A DNA stretch of 64,000 nt from Vulcanisaeta thermophila (lineage in GTDB: Archaea > Thermoproteota > Thermoprotei > Thermoproteales > Thermocladiaceae): NCBI RefSeq assembly GCF_001748385.1, contig NZ_BCLI01000001.1:1-64000 (forward strand), given 5' to 3'. Position 1 is the stretch's first letter, and every line of letters starts with the position of its first letter. The position numbers and the translations under genes were made by a program. Shown piece after piece: positions 26,333-35,129 of this stretch. Under the pieces are notes generated by a model. That model made no database searches and was not told the origin of the DNA. It was given only the letters and a program-made list of their open reading frames with translations.

Positions 26333-26876
26333 CGTTAAAGGCATTGCATAGTAATTGAACTTCCCTAATGAGGTCACCCTCCGCTATGTAGGCACTTCCC
26401 CAATCAACCCCACGGTACACATCCACATCGAGGAGTAAAGTGCCCCTAGCAGTGCCCCTGCCAATGACCAGAAACACTGAATTATCAGGTTGGAGCGAGG
26501 CCACGGTGTAATTAACGCCAGGGCTAACCTTAACATCTAGCGTCAACTCAACGGCACCCCTCACACCCATTATCCTAAAGGCCCTAAAGCCAAGACTCAT
26601 TAACGACTGGAGAAAGTCCTCCCTGATGTGCCTAGAAACCCCGAGCGCAATCCTCAACAAGCCCGGTATCAGGGGTTTCTCCGTGTAGATCGCGTCGGCC
26701 CTGGGCTTTACGGAGACCCTGATAACTCCAGCCCTGTTGCATGATCCATCGTAATCCGTTATGACAACAACATCCCCAGGCCTTAGGTCGCTGCATTGCG
26801 TGACCACCTTGTAATCATCCACCTTAGTTATTAACTTAATCAGGGCATCGTCTAGGGGCCCCACCACGTATATCAA
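26310..26876 (-). CDS. Hypothetical protein co-encoded with RpoL
   Basis: 188 residues, not recognised. The N-terminal part (MIYVVGPLDDALIKLI, LRPGDVVVITDYDGSC) resembles a small alpha/beta unit. The C-terminal half has a conserved-looking VIGRGTARGTLLLDVDVYRG. No signal or membrane segment. Its ATG overlaps the rpoL stop by 4 nt (ATGA), so it is translationally coupled to an RNA polymerase subunit; this suggests a role in transcription or RNA metabolism, which is inference only. Confidence 0.6.
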   Translation of the reverse strand: MIYVVGPLDDALIKLITKVDDYKVVTQCSDLRPGDVVVITDYDGSCNRAGVIRVSVKPRADAIYTEKPLIPGLLRIALGVSRHIREDFLQSLMSLGFRAFRIMGVRGAVELTLDVKVSPGVNYTVASLQPDNSVFLVIGRGTARGTLLLDVDVYRGVDWGSAYIAEGDLIREVQLLCNAFNVRLSMAS

Positions 26877-27151
26877 GGCCCTCCACCCAGGAATCCCTTC
26901 TCCATCTCCTCAACATCCTTCAGAATCTCCCCAATGGTCTCCTTAAGAACCTCCAGGGCAGGCTTACCCCTGGTCTTAATCCTAAACCTAACATTCCGTG
27001 TAAGTGGGTGGTCCACATCGTACATTGCGTACTCCACATTGGGGTTTCTAAGGAGGTAGTCAATGAGTGGTGCGAATAATGTGTATGTCTCTCCCTGAAC
27101 CACAGCCTCTATGTAATTCTCCTCAGCCTTAACTATACTAATCTTAATCAC
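26873..27151 (-). CDS. rpoL: DNA-directed RNA polymerase subunit L (Rpb11 homologue)
   Basis: 92 residues, the size of archaeal RpoL, which pairs with subunit D in the assembly platform of RNA polymerase. Visible: IKISIVKAEENYIEAVVQGETYTLFAPLIDYLL, NPNVEYAMYDVDHPLTRNVRFRIKTRG (the Rpb11 H-P-L region) and a long C-terminal helix. GTG 27151 is preferred over GTG 27166 because a TATA-like CTTTTAATAG (plus-strand 27172-27182) centred at about 27177 sits 26 nt upstream. The downstream gene overlaps it by 4 nt. Confidence 0.88.
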   Translation of the reverse strand: MIKISIVKAEENYIEAVVQGETYTLFAPLIDYLLRNPNVEYAMYDVDHPLTRNVRFRIKTRGKPALEVLKETIGEILKDVEEMEKGFLGGGP

Positions 27152-27240
27152 AACCCACGTTACCACGGGGCTATTAAAAGCCTTTCACTAACGCCAGAGC
27201 CGCTGTGAGGAATGCCTTAATAATCCCTCCATGGGTTAGC

Positions 27241-27300
27241 CCCACGTGATGAGAGCTCCCGGCACGGATTGGTGAGGAATTCACGTACCGGCTGATCCTC
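27241..27300 (+). ncRNA. C/D box guide sRNA
   Basis: The box layout of archaeal C/D sRNAs is present with the right spacing: box C GTGATGA (27246-27252), 12 nt, box D' CGGA (27265-27268), 3 nt, box C' GTGAGGA (27272-27278), 13 nt, box D CTGA (27292-27295). Such RNAs guide 2'-O-methylation with L7Ae, Nop5 and fibrillarin. The guide before box D contains TCACGTACCGG, whose complement CCGGUACGUGA resembles, from memory, a conserved stretch of archaeal 23S rRNA (helix 90-92 area). Ends are approximate. Confidence 0.6.
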
Positions 27301-27359
27301 AGCCGTTGGCGTTCTAATCACGGTTCATTAAAGGGTACGTTCATCACCAACGGGCTTGA

Positions 27360-28511
27360 TCACTCAGTGGGTGGTCCACCCCTAAGCCTACCGCCCCTCC
27401 TTATGTCCCTCATCCTGCTTATGTTCCTCTCGACCCTCTTCATGAGTGTTTCGAAGGCATACCTAACGGCGTTTATTGGGTCCCAATCAACCTCATTCAC
27501 TGTGTATGTGGAGTTATCATCCTTAAGCATGAGGTGGACCGAGTACTTACTGCGCTTTTCCCCACCACCCCCCTCGTACCTCTTGATATTCACCTTGAGG
27601 TCTATTATGTTGGTCATCCTGTTGAGCTTAGCCACGTAATTACTAACCACCTTCTCAATGAGCGCCTTTGAATCCTCATCCACATCAACCAGCCTGGCCT
27701 CTATGGGCACCTCCTCAAAGGGCTTAATCACAGCCCTCAGTATGTCATAACCCGACACCACACCAACCACCGAGTCACCACTTAGCACGGGCATCCCGGA
27801 AATACCCTTACTAAGCATTAGGTCAACCACGTAGTTAAGGTCATCACCCTCCTTAACCGTAACCACGGGTGTCGTGGCCAAAGCCCTAACGGGCGCCGCC
27901 AGTATATCATCCTCAGTACCCACCACATCACCCCTCTTACTGCGCCTTGGCATTGAGGCGTAGTAAAGCCTCTCTATGATGTCCCTCATCGTAATTATAC
28001 CGTATAGTTTACCGCCATCGAGTACGGGGAGCCTCGTGATTCCGTGGCGAATCATCAACCACTTGGCCCTGGCCACGGCCTCATCGGCATTGATCGTTAT
28101 GGCCGGTTTAGACATCACAGCACCCACGCTAGCCCTGGGCAACCTATTACTCTCCCGTAGGTACCTAAGCAGTGACTCCCTGGTGAGTAGCCCCCTGAGA
28201 CCCATGGAGTTGTCAACCACGGGCAAAGCCCTAACCCTGAGACTCAGTATCTTCTCAATACCCTTAATGTAATCAGCACCCTCATTTATTGAGTACGGCG
28301 GCGACATTATACTCGACACCTTGGACTTAAGCCCCACCCTCCTCTCCAGCAAATCCCTATACGACACCACACCCACGAGCTTACCATTATCATTAACCAC
28401 GGGCGCAAGCCAAATCCTCCTCTCACGCATCTCGGAAATAACCCTAGACACCAAGTCCTTGGGCTTAACCACAACAACCGCACTCTCCATTAACTCAGAA
28501 ACACTGGGCAT
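27360..28511 (-). CDS. Four-CBS-domain protein with hibernation-factor-like C-terminal domain
   Basis: 383 residues. Four CBS domains in two pairs span about 1-255; recognisable pieces include WLAPVVNDNGKLVGVVSYRDLLE, VRALPVVDNSMGLRGLLTRESLL, ITRLPVLDGGKLYGIITMRDIIE and ISGMPVLSGDSVVGVVSGYDILR. CBS pairs bind AMP, ATP, SAM or related ligands. Residues about 265-370 resemble the S30AE/HPF (RaiA) fold of ribosome hibernation factors: a helix with YVAKLNRM, strands IDLKVNIKRYE and YSVHLMLKD, and a C-terminal helix AVRYAFETLMKRVERN. Together this suggests a ligand-controlled ribosome-binding or stress protein. TATA box (plus-strand about 28537-28545) supports the leaderless ATG. Confidence 0.8.
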   Translation of the reverse strand: MPSVSELMESAVVVVKPKDLVSRVISEMRERRIWLAPVVNDNGKLVGVVSYRDLLERRVGLKSKVSSIMSPPYSINEGADYIKGIEKILSLRVRALPVVDNSMGLRGLLTRESLLRYLRESNRLPRASVGAVMSKPAITINADEAVARAKWLMIRHGITRLPVLDGGKLYGIITMRDIIERLYYASMPRRSKRGDVVGTEDDILAAPVRALATTPVVTVKEGDDLNYVVDLMLSKGISGMPVLSGDSVVGVVSGYDILRAVIKPFEEVPIEARLVDVDEDSKALIEKVVSNYVAKLNRMTNIIDLKVNIKRYEGGGGEKRSKYSVHLMLKDDNSTYTVNEVDWDPINAVRYAFETLMKRVERNISRMRDIRRGGRLRGGPPTE

Positions 28512-28784
28512 ACAACTTAATATTAAGAGAACCCCTTTTAATAACTACTTACCACATACACCCCGAAAACCAGGATAAAACACCACTTCGACTAACAATG
28601 ACTAGCTGAAAAATAATAAGACCAAATCTCCTAAGCCTAACGAGATAACCTAATGACATAATACCCATGAAACCCTCCCTACCTAACGAAATCCCCTAAT
28701 CACACCCCAACCCTTATCTCCAAACCATGGATTATTGCTCATTCAGAATAATAGTGAAAATGATAAAAAGGGAGAGTTTGGGTT

Positions 28785-30323
28785 ATGGTGAGAGTTATGG
28801 CTGTGCAATTATATGCGAGAGTGAGAACAGCGATTATCCTAACCCTGACCGTGGCCCTGGCGGTTATGGTTACGGTGATTACCACAGCAACAACCCACAC
28901 AGGGGTTAAGCCCACATACCCACCAACAACACAGCAATCCATTACACAGCCCAGTGATGTTTCCATCATAGTCATTGGACCACCCACCTTCGTGGAGTAC
29001 ATTGACAAGGCCATACCAACCGCAGAATCCCTCTCCCTGAGCTCCATCCAGGAAAGCCCCGCGGACTCCGTGTTCATTGTGGACTGGAACTACCTGGTTA
29101 GCCAAGTAGGCATGAATGGGGCCTTGAGTGATTTATCTTTCCTGTTTAGGAGGGGTGATCTTGTGGTTGTTTACTCCAACAATTCGTTCTTGGCTGCTTA
29201 TGAGTTGGGTAGGGCCTGGGCTTTGGCGAATGGGGTTAATTTCACGGCAGTACCCGCAGGCAGTGGCGGGGTCTTCGTGGCAGCCTTCGGAAACCCAAAA
29301 CACCTAATATACACATCATTCAACAAACCCACAGAACTATCGGGAATCATAACCAAATACCTAGAGCTGGAGCAGGCATGGCAATCAATCGGGCAAATAA
29401 CCGAACCAACCTACACACTCTCACCCATAGCCCCATCATTACAGCCCGTAGGGACCACCAATCTCAATCCCTGCTATCAATACGAAATAGAGCCTCCCAG
29501 TAACAGCATAATCATCAATTACCTTCCGGAATACAATAATGCATTTAGTGCAGCCTATTCAGATGGCAATGGAACCTTCTATTACGACACATGCATATTC
29601 ATATATAATGGAATCTTCTATACAGCTGATGGTACCCCATACATGTACGTTATTCCAACTGTCTGGATTGCGTATGTACCATCAAGTAACATGGTGAATA
29701 ATGGTGGCTTCATAAACTACTACGTGGGAACCATCGACCACGAAATAGGGTACTATGATTACGAAGCCGGCACAACTAACTCACACATAGACTACGCCGG
29801 CTACTACAGCCCAGGAAGCACACTGGGAAAGTACCTCTCATCATTCAACGTGACCTTCTGGATTTCACCGTCGGGGCCATTCATAATAACGTACATGGAG
29901 ACCCCATTACTCGTTAGCGTATATTACAAAAACACGGGAGGAACCCAGCCCGCTACCATTAACAATACGTGGACCTTCTACTTCCTGGGATACCCCAAAG
30001 CCAATCTAACGTATGAAGAAAGCTTCACGGATGAATCCCGCTGGATGTTAACCCAAGGCACTAATAATGAAAACACCGCATTGTTAGGTGATGAGGTTGG
30101 TGTTGACCTAATGACCAGTGCCTACTACTACCCATCCTTCCCATGTCTCGAGTACGTCCTTAATTACGAGTACATATACGTAAACTTCACGTGGCTCTTA
30201 ATCCATAACCCAGGGCGAACCCCCACATACAACGCCACAACCCACCCAATAACAAGTGACCCATTCATAACGGGCATAACCTCATACTCACAATCCATAC
30301 CCATACTCTGCCTTGGACCGTGA
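28785..30323 (+). CDS. Secreted protein of unknown function
   Basis: 512 residues. Signal-peptide-like or signal-anchor helix at about 14-38 after a basic start. Residues about 50-200 form an alpha/beta domain (VSIIVIGPPTFVEYI, VFIVDWNYL, DLVVVYSNNSFLAAYELG). The rest is Tyr-, Asn- and Gly-rich beta structure with many N-x-S/T sequons and a few cysteines (such as NPCYQYE, DTCIF, FPCLEY), as expected for an extracellular glycoprotein. It resembles in style, but not obviously in sequence, the secreted protein at 22422. No catalytic motif recognised. Confidence 0.6.
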   Translation: MVRVMAVQLYARVRTAIILTLTVALAVMVTVITTATTHTGVKPTYPPTTQQSITQPSDVSIIVIGPPTFVEYIDKAIPTAESLSLSSIQESPADSVFIVDWNYLVSQVGMNGALSDLSFLFRRGDLVVVYSNNSFLAAYELGRAWALANGVNFTAVPAGSGGVFVAAFGNPKHLIYTSFNKPTELSGIITKYLELEQAWQSIGQITEPTYTLSPIAPSLQPVGTTNLNPCYQYEIEPPSNSIIINYLPEYNNAFSAAYSDGNGTFYYDTCIFIYNGIFYTADGTPYMYVIPTVWIAYVPSSNMVNNGGFINYYVGTIDHEIGYYDYEAGTTNSHIDYAGYYSPGSTLGKYLSSFNVTFWISPSGPFIITYMETPLLVSVYYKNTGGTQPATINNTWTFYFLGYPKANLTYEESFTDESRWMLTQGTNNENTALLGDEVGVDLMTSAYYYPSFPCLEYVLNYEYIYVNFTWLLIHNPGRTPTYNATTHPITSDPFITGITSYSQSIPILCLGP

Positions 30324-30410
30324 AGGTAATCCCCATTGCCTAGTTTAAAACGGGCCCGTTGGCGCACCACGGGTTCAATACTTAAATAGGGATTCTGCGA
30401 TGCAGTAGCC

Positions 30411-30860
30411 GTGGACTGCCAGGAGGCGGTTAATGAGGTAATAGCGGTGATACACAACCCATCCAGCGTGGGCAAACTACTGGACTCGGTAAGGGTGGCC
30501 CTGGGATTTGGACTAAGGAACATAGTGATCACGAAGGCCACAGGATCCGCTGCTCAGCAGGGGGTGCCCGAGGCCTTTAAACTAGCCATTAAGTCTGGGG
30601 CCACGTTGATGGTACTGCCTGACCTGAGGGATGCCGTGGAGCTCCTGAGGCCCGTGGCCACGTACCTACTAAGCACCAGGGGTGAGCCACTGGATAGTGT
30701 AAGTGGTAGGTCACTACTCGTAATGAACGCCTCAGACCAACCCTTCACACCCAGCGAGTTAAACCTGGGCAGGCAGGTTAGGGTGGTTGGTAGGGATGTG
30801 GGGGGCACGGCATTACTCACCCTGGCGCTGTACAAGCTAATGGGTAAGTGCATCGAGTAG
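30411..30860 (+). CDS. SPOUT-fold-like protein (annotated in relatives as RecB-family nuclease)
   Basis: 149 residues. It resembles a small archaeal family often labelled predicted RecB-family nuclease with a SpoU-like fold. Features: an HNPSSVGKLLDSVRVALGFG start, IVITKATGSAAQQGVPEAFKLA in the middle and LMVLPDLRDAVELL. The label is inherited and no nuclease motif is visible, so I treat the function as unknown. A TATA-like CTTAAATA at 30381 supports a leaderless GTG at 30411. It stands alone, upstream of the nuo genes, which have their own TATA box. Confidence 0.6.
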   Translation: MDCQEAVNEVIAVIHNPSSVGKLLDSVRVALGFGLRNIVITKATGSAAQQGVPEAFKLAIKSGATLMVLPDLRDAVELLRPVATYLLSTRGEPLDSVSGRSLLVMNASDQPFTPSELNLGRQVRVVGRDVGGTALLTLALYKLMGKCIE

Positions 30861-30930
30861 TAACGCCCAATTACCCTTCCCGTGTGGCAATCTAATAATG
30901 CTTTTAAATGTGTAAATACTCACAAGCCCG

Positions 30931-31329
30931 ATGTCCGCGTTTGTGGATGCATTGGCGGTGTTGATTGTACTAATCGTAATAGCCCTAATAACCGACGCGG
31001 CGCTCATGTTCGTGGTCAGGAAAATAGCCGCCAGGAACCCCAATGTGGTTAAGCTCCAGCGTTACGAGGCGGGGAACCCGCCGGTGGGTGATGCCCGTTA
31101 CGTGTTCCCAATACAGTACGTGGGCTTCCTCATAATGTTCCTGGGCATAGAACCCGTGATAGTGCTGCTCCTAGTCCTCACATCGGCGCTGGCACCAACG
31201 ATGCCCCTGGCAATCATGGTACTACTCATACTGGTGCTCTCACTACCCAGCATATACGTGGCCTATAAGTACGCATTAAAACTGGCATACCCAAGTGATT
31301 TATTAAGGAGGAGGGCCAAACAGGGGTGA
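30931..31329 (+). CDS. nuoA: NADH-quinone oxidoreductase subunit A-like (NuoA)
   Basis: 132 residues with three membrane helices (about 6-30, 65-90, 92-112). The conserved loop RYEAGNPP...FPIQYVGFLIMFLGIEP is diagnostic of NuoA/NDH-3, a membrane subunit of complex I near the quinone channel. A TATA box (30902-30910) gives a leaderless ATG. The stop overlaps a GTG of the next frame. It starts a short nuoA-nuoBC-nuoD cluster. Confidence 0.92.
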   Translation: MSAFVDALAVLIVLIVIALITDAALMFVVRKIAARNPNVVKLQRYEAGNPPVGDARYVFPIQYVGFLIMFLGIEPVIVLLLVLTSALAPTMPLAIMVLLILVLSLPSIYVAYKYALKLAYPSDLLRRRAKQG

Positions 31330-31334
31330 GCCCG

Positions 31335-32501
31335 ATGTCACTGGACACATTCAAGAAATGGGGAACCAAATTCTCAATATGGCCAGTGCACCTCGTAACG
31401 GCTTGTTGCGGGGTTGAGATGGCCCACACATGGGGCCCCGCGTATGATGCCGAGCGCCTGGGCTCACTACCCTGGCATGCACCGAGGCAGACGAACATGA
31501 TACTCGTGGAGGGCACCATAACCTTCAAGATGGCGAGGGTCCTCAGGATGGTTTGGGAGCAAATGAATGATCCCAAGTTCGTGGTGGCCATGGGCTCCTG
31601 CGCTGCGGAGGGAGGCATATTCTGGAACTCCTACCACACAGTCCCCGTCAATAAGGTGGTGCCCATAGACTCCTACGCAGTGGGCTGCCCACCAACCCCA
31701 GAGTCCCTCATTGCCGCATTGAGGATTCTGCAGAGGAAGATAGAGAGTGGTGAGGCCAAGGCCAACGTGAAGCCCAGGACCATAGACCTAACCACCATAT
31801 TCAAACCCACACCCACAAAACAACCAGCGCCCAACCCACCCCACAGGATAACCCCAAACCCGCACGTACCCATTTGCGTGGAAAAGAAGGTGGAGTGGCC
31901 CCTTGGTTATGAACTCATAAACAACCAACTAATGCCCGCCCTGAAGGAGAGCGCCAGCAAGATAGTGGTTACCGACGTGAACAGGATATGCGTAATGAGC
32001 GACCCCAGGAGGATAACCGGGGCGGCCAAGGCACTTTATGAGCTGGGCTTCGACCACGTTAAGTCAGTCAACGTGGTAGATATACCACACGAGAACAAGT
32101 TCGCGGTTGAATACTGGGTATCAAGCTACAGCAAGAGGGAGCTAATGCCAATACTCGTATCCCTAATCGCCGAAGTACCCAGGGACAACCCAAGGATACC
32201 GAGCCTAATTGAAATATGGCCATCCGCGGACTACATGGAGAGGGAGATGTACGACTTCTTCGGGGTATGGTTCGAGGGGAACCCATGGATGGGTAGGAAC
32301 TTCCTCCTGGACCCGGACACACCAGTGAAGTTCCCCTTGAGGAAGGACGTGCCGGTAGTCCGCGAGTTCTACCTAGTGGATAGGGAATTCCCAGGGGTGC
32401 CACAGGCGCCCCAGCCAAAGCCAGCCCAGGCACAGCCACCGCAGGTAAAACCGGCACAGCAGGCACAGGAGAAGCCCAGTGGACAGGGTGGTGGCTCATG
32501 A
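31335..32501 (+). CDS. nuoB: Fused complex I subunits B and C (NuoBC)
   Basis: 388 residues in two parts. The N-terminal 150 are NuoB, which holds the terminal N2 [4Fe-4S] cluster; its four ligands appear in ACCGVEM, GSCAAEGG and GCPPTPE. After a Pro/Thr-rich linker (about 150-180) comes a NuoC-like domain (about 195-345) with IPSLIEIWPSADYMEREMYDFFGVWFEG and FPLRKD. A Pro/Gln/Ala-rich tail of about 45 residues ends the protein. ATG 31335 is chosen over GTG 31326 because GGGGTGA lies 5-6 nt upstream of it. The next gene overlaps by 4 nt. Confidence 0.9.
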   Translation: MSLDTFKKWGTKFSIWPVHLVTACCGVEMAHTWGPAYDAERLGSLPWHAPRQTNMILVEGTITFKMARVLRMVWEQMNDPKFVVAMGSCAAEGGIFWNSYHTVPVNKVVPIDSYAVGCPPTPESLIAALRILQRKIESGEAKANVKPRTIDLTTIFKPTPTKQPAPNPPHRITPNPHVPICVEKKVEWPLGYELINNQLMPALKESASKIVVTDVNRICVMSDPRRITGAAKALYELGFDHVKSVNVVDIPHENKFAVEYWVSSYSKRELMPILVSLIAEVPRDNPRIPSLIEIWPSADYMEREMYDFFGVWFEGNPWMGRNFLLDPDTPVKFPLRKDVPVVREFYLVDREFPGVPQAPQPKPAQAQPPQVKPAQQAQEKPSGQGGGS

Positions 32502-33766
32502 GTAATGAGAGGTACGTTGAGTTACCCGTGAGGATGGACATACCCGAGGAATTTGTTAGGAACTTCGTACCAATACCCAAGGAGTACGTTGAGGAGGCAT
32601 ACAGGAGTGATGAGTACCTGGTATTCATAGGGCCCCAGCACCCTGGCAGTGGGCACATGAGGATAATACTTAGGCTCAAGGGTGATTACATAGTGGATGC
32701 CATACCTGATCCTGGCTATGTGCACAGGGGCGTTGAGAAGCTGGCCGAGACCAGGCTATTCATACACGTAATACCCCTTGTGGAGAGGCCCACGATACAG
32801 GACAGCGCCAACATAGACCTGGGCTACTCCAGGGCTGTGGAGAAGCTGGCCGACCTGGACGTGCCCAGGAGGGCCATGTACATAAGGGTAATACTGGCGG
32901 AGCTCAGTAGAATCGCCAATCACCTCTACGACACCGGGATACTCTCGGTCTTCCTGGGCCACAGCACAGGTTACATGTGGGCCTTCGGACTTAGGGACGT
33001 GATTAATGAGGCCTTCATCAGGGTGACGGGAACCAGGACCACCCTAAGCTATACAATACCGGGCGGTGTTAGGTGGGATGTGGATCAGGACACCCTGAAC
33101 TTCATCTACGAACTCACCAATTACCTGGAGAGGAAGTTTGCGGAGATGGATTCCATATTCATAAAGAACCCGGTGACGATACATAGGCTCAAGGACGTGG
33201 GCGTCCTAACCAAGGATGAGGCCATTAAGTACGGGCTTGTGGGGCCATTCCTGAGGGCCTCGGGTGTGGAGTATGATGTGAGGAAGGTGGAGCCCTACGA
33301 GGTTTATAACGAGTTTGAGTGGGACATACCAGTGGCTGATGAGGGTGACGCCTACGCGAGGTTCCTGGTGAGGGTTGAGGAAATGAAGCAAAGCCTAAAA
33401 ATCATAAGGCAGGCCGTGAAAAACATACCAGACACACCAATACTAAGCGAGAAAATACTAAGCAGAATACCACCAAAGGACAGGCCCAGGGCTGCGAAGG
33501 ACGTGAGGACATTCCTAACGAAAACCCACGTGGGACTAACACCAAGCGCAGGCGAAGCCACCACACTAACCGAGGCCTCAAGGGGCACCCTACTATTCAC
33601 CCTAATAGCCGATGGGCACAGTAACGTGCCGTACAGGCTGAGGATGGTGACCCCATCCTGGATGGTCCTGAGAAGCTTCATGGAGGCCCTCAAGGGCTAT
33701 AGGCTTGCTGATGTGCCTGCAATCTACGGCTCATTCGGTTACTTCCCACCAGAGGCTGATAGGTAG
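32498..33766 (+). CDS. nuoD: NADH-quinone oxidoreductase subunit D-like (NuoD)
   Basis: 422 residues, the 49-kDa subunit of complex I that forms the quinone site with NuoB. Typical pieces: GPQHPGSGHMRI near the N-terminus (quinone-site His), YVHRGVEKLAE, SRIANHLYD, PGGVRWDV, and the C-terminal PSWMVLRSFMEALKGYRLADVPAIYGSFGYFPPEADR ending. The second hydrogenase-type cysteines are absent, as in true NuoD. It is the last of the nuoABCD genes here; the membrane pump subunits and NuoI are not in the window, and NuoEFG are not seen, so the electron donor may be ferredoxin. Confidence 0.92.
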   Translation: MSNERYVELPVRMDIPEEFVRNFVPIPKEYVEEAYRSDEYLVFIGPQHPGSGHMRIILRLKGDYIVDAIPDPGYVHRGVEKLAETRLFIHVIPLVERPTIQDSANIDLGYSRAVEKLADLDVPRRAMYIRVILAELSRIANHLYDTGILSVFLGHSTGYMWAFGLRDVINEAFIRVTGTRTTLSYTIPGGVRWDVDQDTLNFIYELTNYLERKFAEMDSIFIKNPVTIHRLKDVGVLTKDEAIKYGLVGPFLRASGVEYDVRKVEPYEVYNEFEWDIPVADEGDAYARFLVRVEEMKQSLKIIRQAVKNIPDTPILSEKILSRIPPKDRPRAAKDVRTFLTKTHVGLTPSAGEATTLTEASRGTLLFTLIADGHSNVPYRLRMVTPSWMVLRSFMEALKGYRLADVPAIYGSFGYFPPEADR

Positions 33767-33790
33767 TTATTGCTAAATCAATCCCCATCC

Positions 33791-34882
33791 TCATAGGTAG
33801 CCCCTTCTCCTTCTCCCCCTCCTGAGTAGTGCCTTGGCTAAGTAAGCGAGGAGGATGACGAAGAAGACAGCGATGAGGGCTGTGGAGGTGGACAGGGCAG
33901 GTGACTGAAGCGTCGTTGATGATGGCGACGATGAGGGCGTTGATGTTGATGATGCGGAGGTTGAGGGCATGCCAGCCCAGGACTCAATGACGCTAGCCAC
34001 CTCATTGGCTATGACTGGGTTCTCGATGATGATGCCCAGCTCCCTATTCTCATGCAGTGACGTGTAGTCTAGGTTTACCGAGCCCACGTAGATGTAGTCG
34101 CCAACCACAATGGCCTTAGCAGTCAACCCGCTAATCATTTCAGCACCGAGCTCGCTAACCGCGTATTGGTTCTCACCGTGGCTCCCCACCAGGACTAGCC
34201 TCTGGGTGTGCTGTTGGATCAAGCCGTACATGCCTGAGGATGGGTAGAGCTCCTCCATGGCCATGACCAAGGGCCCAGGCTGACTGAGCAATTCACTCAA
34301 GTACTCCTGCGAGTTTATGGGTGAGACCACGACCCCGGGGTAGCCCACGGCCTCCAGGGTTTTGTTGTAGTAATCGCTTAGGATTATGGAGGCGAACACC
34401 CTGGCAATGGTTGAGTTGTGAATCACCAGGTCAATGCCCAGGTCCCTTGTGAAGCCGTAGTAGGTGGGGTTTATGGAGCCCAGGATTACGGTCTCATTAT
34501 CAATAACAAAAACCTTACTGTGCACGTACTCATAAAGGCAGTTGAAACTCACGTGGGCACCGGCCATCCTCAGTTCACCCACGGCGTTGAGCTCGCCCTG
34601 GGGTACCCCGCCGTACACATTGCATGAGAGGACTACGTAGACTGCGACGCCGTGCCTAGCCAAGCTCACTAACTCATTAATGAGTGGTGTGTAGGTTAGC
34701 TCGTAAACCTCCATGTAAACCGCCTCCCTGGCCTCACCCACGTAGTTCAGGACAACGCTTGAGTTTGTGGGCCCAACCACTAGGGAGACCTGGGTGGTGT
34801 TCAGTGCCACGTACCAACTGGCCCCGTGGACCACACTGGCCATTAATAACGTGAGAACCAGGGCTGGCACCACAGTCCTCAT
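33791..34882 (-). CDS. Membrane-anchored extracellular phospholipase D-like protein
   Basis: 363 residues. Signal peptide (about 1-20), two PLD-like halves, a Ser/Thr/Pro-rich stalk (about 305-332), a C-terminal membrane helix (about 335-352) and a very basic tail (RRGRRRR). The first half has a complete H-x-K-x4-D motif with downstream GS-x-N (HSKVFVID, GSINPTY). In the second half the histidine is replaced (TAKAIVVGD, GSVNLD), so two such proteins might be needed to form one active site, or the activity differs. PLD-family enzymes cleave phosphodiesters in lipids or nucleic acids. The active domain would face outside. TATA-like box about 26 nt upstream. Confidence 0.75.
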   Translation of the reverse strand: MRTVVPALVLTLLMASVVHGASWYVALNTTQVSLVVGPTNSSVVLNYVGEAREAVYMEVYELTYTPLINELVSLARHGVAVYVVLSCNVYGGVPQGELNAVGELRMAGAHVSFNCLYEYVHSKVFVIDNETVILGSINPTYYGFTRDLGIDLVIHNSTIARVFASIILSDYYNKTLEAVGYPGVVVSPINSQEYLSELLSQPGPLVMAMEELYPSSGMYGLIQQHTQRLVLVGSHGENQYAVSELGAEMISGLTAKAIVVGDYIYVGSVNLDYTSLHENRELGIIIENPVIANEVASVIESWAGMPSTSASSTSTPSSSPSSTTLQSPALSTSTALIAVFFVILLAYLAKALLRRGRRRRGYL

Positions 34883-34923
34883 ACCAGTGCATTAGCCCAG
34901 GGAGAAATAAAAACTAAATACGG

Positions 34924-34939
34924 AACAAAGAGCTTAAAA
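34924..34939 (+). promoter_or_regulatory. tRNA-Lys promoter (BRE/TATA block)
   Basis: AACAAAGAGCTTAAAA ends 24 nt before the tRNA-Lys gene. The identical 16-mer ends 24 nt before tRNA-Leu (39379-39394). GCTTAAAA is the TATA-like part. Confidence 0.65.
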
Positions 34940-34963
34940 ACAACCAGTGCCCACAAGAACCAA

Positions 34964-35040
<77 letters not shown>

Positions 35041-35129
35041 AACTGAATCACAATTTCCCCTGTGCTTGTCCGTGCATTGTTGTTTGTTTTCTGGGCAATG
35101 TTTAATAGGTGGTTTGGTTTCGGGGGTCT

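Noticed and set aside
27152-27166. GTG at 27166 as rpoL start
   Set aside because: The TATA box spacing and usual RpoL N-terminus both favour GTG 27151.
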